From contig NZ_VWSG01000014.1 in assembly GCF_008629655.1 (NCBI RefSeq), positions 1 through 53,210 on the forward strand: 53,210 nt of DNA, in the 5' to 3' direction. Of this stretch, positions 48,390-53,210 are shown one piece after another. Below the pieces are notes generated by a model. It made no database searches, was not told the DNA's origin, and saw only the letters and a program-made list of their open reading frames with translations. The DNA comes from Paenimyroides baculatum. GTDB lineage: Bacteria; Bacteroidota; Bacteroidia; Flavobacteriales; Flavobacteriaceae. The first letter of the stretch is position 1; each line of letters starts with the position of its first letter. A program made the position numbers and the translations under genes.

Positions 48390-50492
48390 AACTGTGGCAG
48401 ACCCACTATTTCCTCCATTGCAACTTACATTTGTAGCTGCAATTGCCCCAACTACAATATTAGGTTGCCCAATGGTCACACTTGCTGTTGCTGTTAAGTT
48501 ATTTGCATCTGTTACCGTAACGGTATATGTTCCAGCTGTTAAACCTGTTGCTTTAAAACCTGTACCTCCTGATGGTGACCATGAATAGGTATATGGTGGC
48601 GTTCCCTGTGCCGGAATTGCTGTTGCTGTTGCTGTATTACCTCCAAAACAAACATTATCTGTTTTCGTAGTAGTTACTGTTGGTGGCGGTGTATTCTCTA
48701 CAAACACATCAGTTATATGAAAATCATAATCAGGAACATCATCTACCCCTTCTGTTGCTTTAAATCCTACACGAACACTTTGCCCTACATATGATGAAGG
48801 AATTGTAACTGTATAATCAGTTAATACATTTGTTAAGCTAACTGTATTAGCTGCATTAAATGTATATAAGGGAGTCCAAATTACACCACATGGATCTGTG
48901 GAAATCATAATTTCTACTTTATCATCTGTACCTTGCATACCTTCTGGATCAACATTACCATTATTGTAATTTGTAATAGCAGCTTTAAATCTAACTCTTG
49001 AAAAAGCATTTACAGTTACTGTAGGTGAGACAATCCAATCCTTTTTAGTATTGGAAAATAAATTAACATTTGCAGTAGGAACTGATAACACACTACTGCT
49101 TGTCCAACCAGAGTCAGAAGCTGTTACTGTCAATGGTCCATCCCCTTTATATTCCTCCCATCCAGGAAATACCGTCGCAAGATTATTATTATTATACCCT
49201 GCAAAGTTTGTTGAAGCCGGTAAAGCTGCAGCAATTTGAAAGAAAGTTGGCTTTTGATTTCCTGCTAATGGTGTTGCATACCAATAACCATAAGGAGCTG
49301 CCGACCCGCATCGAACATATTCATAAACCTGCACATAATAGATTGTATTACAGGTTAATCCTGTGACAGTAACAGATGCCCCTGTACCATCATACACAAT
49401 TTGTTCACCTGTACCTGTAAAAGCAGCAGTAGCAGTATGTGCTGGCCCAGTTCCATTGGTTCGTGCTACAAAAGTATTTACCGGGCTTATCACTACTAAT
49501 CTTCTATTACCATTAGCGTTAGTCCAACCAATCGTCATGCTTGTTGACTGTATATTTGTAAATGCCAGGGCAGTGGCTGAAGTTGGTGATGCTGCCATTA
49601 AAACAGTATGTACAGTTGAATAGGCAGATTGCGTTGAATTGGCGCAAGTAGCTTTTAAACGGTAATATTTGTTTGTAGTACCCATAAAAGTTGGTGGTGA
49701 ATATGTTAAAGTATTCGCTCCTGTTCCACCTACAGCATTGCTCCATGGATCTGCTACCCCATTATCATCTGATTCTTCCCACTGGTAAGTAATTCCTGAA
49801 AAACCAGGATTAGAGAATGGTACTGAAATAGCAGTTGGAGTTCCTCCGTTACAAATTATTTGATTTACAATAGAAACACTCCCTCCTATTGGTGTCCCTG
49901 TACAGTTTGGTAATGATGGAAATGTAAATTGAATATTTGGTCTATTATTAGTTAATGTTCCTATACCAGTAGGTGCTGTTGTATCAGCTCTAACATACAT
50001 GTGTCTATTAGTAGCAGTACTATATCTGATACTATTTCCTGAACTTGTTGTAGAACCTGACCCTCCAAAATTTGCCTCAACAAGAACTAATAAGTTAGAT
50101 GTTCCTGTATAATTAAATGTTGCAGTAGTCGTAAAATCGTTCCAACCTACAATTGGAGTCATAGTACCATCATAAACTAAAGTTGCTCCTGTTGTTAATG
50201 AACTCCATGTAGATGAATTTAGTACTGTAGTTGTATTAGGAACTTCTTTTAGATAGATTTTTATCGGTCTACTACCAGCTCCAGCAGTATTTGCATACCA
50301 AGCCAACTTTGTTATATTTCCTGAATAAAGAATTTCGTCAGAGCTATATAGGGAAGCCGACCGTTCAAACCCATAATAATTCCCTAAAGGATAGATTTGA
50401 GTACTTGTTCCTGTCCCTACTGTAATGGTTTGTTGTGAAAAACCAGTAAAAGCCAACAAAAGAGTTAAAAATAATAAGTAAATTTTTTTCAT
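45936..50492 (-). CDS. Large T9SS adhesin with SprB repeats, gene 1
   Basis: 1518 residues, a secreted modular surface protein. Signal peptide (1-19); beta-sandwich domain (about 20-195); Ig-like (196-300); fibronectin type III-like (301-415); cleaved-adhesin/choice-of-anchor J type domain (about 415-600); six SprB repeats of about 75 residues (603-1053), each with C-GG-GSA..GGT.PYTY.WSNG..AGTYTVTVTDANGC; five Ig-like repeats (1054-1435) with a CES turn; and a type IX sorting tail (1440-1518, YYPNPVDSELNISY..QFVKIVKK). SprB repeats are known from the gliding adhesin SprB. Likely role: adhesion or gliding. Its last 818 codons match gene 2 almost exactly. Confidence 0.93.
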   Translation of the reverse strand: MKKIYLLFLTLLLAFTGFSQQTITVGTGTSTQIYPLGNYYGFERSASLYSSDEILYSGNITKLAWYANTAGAGSRPIKIYLKEVPNTTTVLNSSTWSSLTTGATLVYDGTMTPIVGWNDFTTTATFNYTGTSNLLVLVEANFGGSGSTTSSGNSIRYSTATNRHMYVRADTTAPTGIGTLTNNRPNIQFTFPSLPNCTGTPIGGSVSIVNQIICNGGTPTAISVPFSNPGFSGITYQWEESDDNGVADPWSNAVGGTGANTLTYSPPTFMGTTNKYYRLKATCANSTQSAYSTVHTVLMAASPTSATALAFTNIQSTSMTIGWTNANGNRRLVVISPVNTFVARTNGTGPAHTATAAFTGTGEQIVYDGTGASVTVTGLTCNTIYYVQVYEYVRCGSAAPYGYWYATPLAGNQKPTFFQIAAALPASTNFAGYNNNNLATVFPGWEEYKGDGPLTVTASDSGWTSSSVLSVPTANVNLFSNTKKDWIVSPTVTVNAFSRVRFKAAITNYNNGNVDPEGMQGTDDKVEIMISTDPCGVIWTPLYTFNAANTVSLTNVLTDYTVTIPSSYVGQSVRVGFKATEGVDDVPDYDFHITDVFVENTPPPTVTTTKTDNVCFGGNTATATAIPAQGTPPYTYSWSPSGGTGFKATGLTAGTYTVTVTDANNLTATASVTIGQPNIVVGAIAATNVSCNGGNSGSATVTPTGGTIPYTYLWNTGATGATLSNLAAGTYSVTITDTNGCTGTESITITQPAVLIATNSAQTDVSWYGGNDGSATVSVAGGTAPYTYLWSNGATGATASNLIAGTYTVTVTDANGCTSAIDFVITQPIPLMVQSVSQTNVSCNAGANGTAGIVAMGGNAPYTYLWSNGATASTVSNLSAGVYTVTVTDSTLNIITESFTITEPLALATTMAKTDITCNFASNGTATVSVIGGTSPYTYFWSNGMTSANATNLNVGNYTVSITDANGCKTTATVSITQPTALVAAVTSTNISCYGQVDGTASVIVSGGTAPYTYSWSNGQTGTSLTSLAKGSYILTVSDANNCTITQSFTITEPAFVHPPVAVNQSFCIGQNATLANMVITGSNIKWYNAANGGTLLPGTTVLTTGTTYYASQTVGTCESATRTGVQVTLNQGTPLTTTQLNVCSNTRVQNMTIDGFNYTQLRWYSSSTSTVQLPSSQLLTTATYYVSSVVGTCESTRQAIQVTVAAAVAAPTATSQVMCGNSTLNDVVVVKDPSATLKWYTSLQSMIPLAGTTQVSTGTYYVQQVIGACESVRIAVSVQVTSVSAPIMTSIATCDGNTIADLHPSTGTYVWYVNNTTTTALPDTFVIKSGTYYISHEVSGCISPRTNVSVNVNARPASATGQSNQLFGFAARVSDLQMNQSNVSWFASFNDAVKQVNQLASTHPLQDQTTYYGILTGANNCGSAVPTAVTVTINLSNAELDLTQLKYYPNPVDSELNISYIEEIKKVEVFTITGQRVFGNDYQGNEVKVDLSRLSAGNYLVKIETAKASQFVKIVKK

Positions 50493-50701
50493 AAATTAAA
50501 ATTTAAAATTAATCATTACAAAGAAAAAAAATTGAGAAATTGAGAATTTTAGATTAATTAAAGAATATTATTCTCAAAAAACACTATAACGATTCGTAGT
50601 ATTTTAACATGTTGCCCCCAACAAAAACAATTTAACTTTTTCTTAATAATGGATAAATATATAAAAAATTTAATAGTAAAGACAAATCTTAACACAAAAA
50701 A

Positions 50702-50728
50702 ACAAGGCGGGGAAATTCCCCGCCTTGT
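50702..50728 (-). terminator. Terminator of adhesin gene 2
   Basis: ACAAGGCGGGG (50702-50712), loop AAATT, CCCCGCCTTGT (50718-50728), an 11-bp perfect stem; a run of T follows on the minus strand. Confidence 0.85.
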
Positions 50729-50756
50729 CTATTATACTTAATTTGTTTGATTAATC

Positions 50757-53210
50757 TTATTTCTTAACAATTTTTACAAACTGTGAAGCCTTCGCTGTTT
50801 CTATTTTAACAAGATAATTACCTGCACTTAATCTGCTTAAATCAACTTTTACTTCATTGCCTTGATAATCGTTTCCAAATACTCTCTGTCCTGTTATTGT
50901 AAATACTTCAACTTTCTTGATTTCTTCAATATAGCTGATATTCAATTCAGAATCTACAGGGTTTGGATAATATTTCAATTGTGTAAGATCTAATTCTGCA
51001 TTGCTTAAGTTTATCGTTACTGTTACTGCTGTTGGCACAGCACTTCCACAATTGTTAGCTCCTGTCAATATCCCGTAATACGTAGTTTGATCTTGTAAAG
51101 GATGTGTTGATGCCAATTGGTTCACTTGCTTAACAGCATCATTAAAACTTGCAAACCAGCTTACGTTTGATTGATTCATCTGTAAATCAGATACCCTTGC
51201 TGCAAACCCAAACAATTGATTCGACTGACCTGTAGCACTTGCTGGTCGTGCATTTACATTTACCGACACATTTGTTCTCGGTGAAATACATCCCGAAACC
51301 TCATGTGAGATATAGTATGTACCCGATTTTATTACAAAGGTATCAGGTAAAGCTGTTGTTGTGGTATTATTTACATACCAAACATAAGTACCTGTACTTG
51401 GGTGCAAATCTGCAATAGTATTACCGTCACATGTTGCTATAGAGGTCATTATTGGAGCACTTACACTTGTAACTTGGACAGAAACCGCTATACGTACCGA
51501 TTCACATGCACCTATTACCTGTTGTACATAATAGGTTCCTGTTGAAACTTGAGTTGTTCCCGCCAATGGTATCATTGACTGTAATGAAGTGTACCATTTT
51601 AATGTTGCAGATGGATCTTTTACCACTACCACATCATTCAATGTACTGTTTCCACACATCACTTGTGATGTTGCTGTAGGTGCAGCTACCGCTGCAGCTA
51701 CCGTTACCTGAATTGCCTGTCTTGTAGACTCGCACGTTCCAACTACAGAGCTTACATAATAAGTAGCGGTAGTTAACAATTGGCTTGAAGGTAGTTGCAC
51801 TGTGCTGGTTGAACTGCTGTACCATCTTAATTGGGTATAGTTAAAACCGTCAATTGTCATGTTTTGAACTCTGGTATTGCTACAAACATTTAACTGTGTC
51901 GTAGTCAATGGTGTTCCTTGGTTTAATGTAACTTGTACTCCCGTTCTGGTTGCACTTTCGCATGTGCCTACTGTTTGCGATGCGTAATAAGTTGTTCCAG
52001 TTGTCAATACCGTAGTTCCTGGTAACAAAGTACCACCATTTGCAGCATTATACCATTTTATGTTACTTCCTGTTATTACCATATTTGCCAAGGTTGCGTT
52101 TTGACCTATACAGAAACTTTGATTTACTGCCACCGGTGGATGTACAAAAGCAGGTTCTGTTATAGTGAAACTTTGGGTTATCGTACAGTTATTTGCATCG
52201 CTTACCGTTAAAATATAAGAACCTTTTGCTAAACTAGTTAGCGATGTTCCTGTTTGTCCGTTTGACCATGAATACGTGTAAGGTGCTGTCCCGCCACTCA
52301 CAATTACACTTGCTGTACCATCTACTTGTCCGTAACATGATATGTTAGTACTGGTTACAGCTGCAACTAATGCCGTAGGCTGGGTAATTGATACCGTTGC
52401 GGTTGTTTTACAACCGTTAGCATCGGTAATGCTTACAGTATAGTTACCTACATTAAGATTTGTTGCGTTAGCACTCGTCATTCCGTTTGACCAGAAATAC
52501 GTATAAGGTGATGTGCCGCCTATTACACTTACCGTTGCCGTTCCGTTACTTGCAAAATTACATGTAATATCTGTTTTAGCCATGGTTGTTGCCAAAGCTA
52601 AAGGCTCGGTAATCGTAAAACTCTCCGTAATAATATTTAAGGTTGAATCGGTTACTGTTACCGTATAAACACCCGCTGATAAGTTAGATACCGTTGAAGC
52701 AGTTGCCCCGTTACTCCACAAATAGGTATAAGGTGCGTTACCGCCCATAGCAACTATCCCCGCAGTACCATTAGCACCCGCGTTACAACTTACATTGGTT
52801 TGTGATACAGACTGAACCATTAATGGGATTGGTTGTGTTATTACAAAGTCTATAGCAGATGTACATCCGTTTGCATCGGTTACTGTTACTGTATAAGTTC
52901 CCGCAATTAGATTGGATGCTGTTGCCCCGGTTGCTCCGTTACTCCATAAATACGTGTATGGTGCTGTTCCTCCCGCTACTGATACGGTTGCAGATCCGTC
53001 ATTGCCGCCATACCAACTAACATCGGTCTGTGCACTGTTGGTTGCTATCAAAACTGCTGGTTGTGTAATAGTTATACTTTCTGTTCCTGTACAGCCGTTT
53101 GTATCTGTAATTGTTACTGAATAAGTCCCCGCAGCTAAATTTGATAATGTTGCACCCGTTGCTCCTGTATTCCATAAATATGTATATGGAATAGTGCCCC
53201 CTGTTGGTGC
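50757..53210 (-). CDS. Large T9SS adhesin with SprB repeats, gene 2 (partial, 5' end missing)
   Basis: The open frame runs from the stop at 50757 to the window edge; the N-terminal part lies outside. The 817 codons seen cover most of SprB repeat 2, repeats 3-6, five Ig-like repeats and the type IX sorting tail. In the part compared, the protein is identical to the C-terminal half of gene 1. A TTG at 53051 could be read as a start, but gene 1 has the same codon inside a repeat, so it is internal. The gene lies 264 bases upstream of gene 1 on the same strand, with its own terminator between. Confidence 0.92.
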   Translation of the reverse strand, partial: APTGGTIPYTYLWNTGATGATLSNLAAGTYSVTITDTNGCTGTESITITQPAVLIATNSAQTDVSWYGGNDGSATVSVAGGTAPYTYLWSNGATGATASNLIAGTYTVTVTDANGCTSAIDFVITQPIPLMVQSVSQTNVSCNAGANGTAGIVAMGGNAPYTYLWSNGATASTVSNLSAGVYTVTVTDSTLNIITESFTITEPLALATTMAKTDITCNFASNGTATVSVIGGTSPYTYFWSNGMTSANATNLNVGNYTVSITDANGCKTTATVSITQPTALVAAVTSTNISCYGQVDGTASVIVSGGTAPYTYSWSNGQTGTSLTSLAKGSYILTVSDANNCTITQSFTITEPAFVHPPVAVNQSFCIGQNATLANMVITGSNIKWYNAANGGTLLPGTTVLTTGTTYYASQTVGTCESATRTGVQVTLNQGTPLTTTQLNVCSNTRVQNMTIDGFNYTQLRWYSSSTSTVQLPSSQLLTTATYYVSSVVGTCESTRQAIQVTVAAAVAAPTATSQVMCGNSTLNDVVVVKDPSATLKWYTSLQSMIPLAGTTQVSTGTYYVQQVIGACESVRIAVSVQVTSVSAPIMTSIATCDGNTIADLHPSTGTYVWYVNNTTTTALPDTFVIKSGTYYISHEVSGCISPRTNVSVNVNARPASATGQSNQLFGFAARVSDLQMNQSNVSWFASFNDAVKQVNQLASTHPLQDQTTYYGILTGANNCGSAVPTAVTVTINLSNAELDLTQLKYYPNPVDSELNISYIEEIKKVEVFTITGQRVFGNDYQGNEVKVDLSRLSAGNYLVKIETAKASQFVKIVKK
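50757..53210 (-). repeat. Long direct repeat, copy B
   Basis: Partner of 45936-48389. Differences noticed: three near the stop codon, one at about 50962 (TTTGG versus TTCGG), one at about 52686 (AGTTAG versus AGTTTG), and the last base 53210 (C versus T at 48389). Confidence 0.9.

Noticed and set aside
49100..49366. Several 60-90 residue plus-strand frames opposite the adhesins
   Set aside because: Antisense shadows of the beta-repeat coding sequence; those lying in the duplicated part recur at the matching positions of both copies.
53051..53051. TTG at 53051 as the start of adhesin gene 2
   Set aside because: The same codon lies inside an SprB repeat in gene 1 and the frame stays open to the window edge.

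Overview
The window reads as a chromosomal stretch of a low-GC member of the Bacteroidota, most likely the family Flavobacteriaceae (Flavobacterium/Myroides-like). Three things point there. Start regions repeatedly carry the Bacteroidetes -7 promoter box TAnnTTTG. Secreted proteins end in type IX secretion (T9SS) sorting tails. The gene content includes SprB-repeat adhesins, CarboxypepD_reg-like proteins, a TonB receptor with a carboxypeptidase-like N-terminal domain, DUF4625 lipoproteins, an OlsF-like ornithine lipid synthase and an HTTM protein. No phage, transposase, plasmid, CRISPR or rRNA genes were seen.

Layout. 1-600: intergenic repeats, a lone tRNA-Trp and a shared terminator. 0.6-3.9 kb (minus): an ECF sigma factor, a membrane anti-sigma-like protein and two paralogous outer-membrane proteins. 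4.1-9.6 kb: rlmN with an unlisted 59-codon membrane peptide upstream, an O-methyltransferase, a tatA-PAP2 pair, two paralogous CarboxypepD_reg-like proteins and pepE. 9.8-16.3 kb: acyl-CoA dehydrogenase, small GNAT, small secreted or membrane proteins, Zn alcohol dehydrogenase, a SIMPL-domain gene split by an in-frame stop, and a MORN-repeat lipoprotein. 16.4-22.2 kb (minus): prolyl oligopeptidase followed by an array of four paralogous lipoproteins with YD-like beta-hairpin repeats, one of them frameshifted, and a DUF4625 lipoprotein. 22.4-25.8 kb (minus): a His-tailed DUF4625 lipoprotein, a TonB-dependent receptor and a His/Cys-rich small protein, probably a metal-uptake locus. 25.8-38.3 kb: mostly housekeeping (asd, recJ, osmC-like, rsmI, tdk, crotonase, queD, lpxH, ribF, HTTM) plus two uncharacterised proteins. 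38.5-45.8 kb: T9SS metalloprotease, olsF-like, xth, OmpA lipoprotein and an MscS channel. 45.9-53.2 kb (minus): two SprB-repeat T9SS adhesins in tandem. The second runs off the window and is almost identical at DNA level to the first.

The most interesting points are the tandem adhesin pair, whose few differences are synonymous and cluster at the gene end (consistent with gene conversion), the YD-like lipoprotein array with a duplicated terminator-promoter cassette and a frameshift, the stop-split SIMPL gene, the likely metal-uptake locus, and several families of intergenic palindromic repeats bounded by GTCA...TGAC.

All identifications come from reading the translated sequence and recognising motifs. 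No database or structure search was run.
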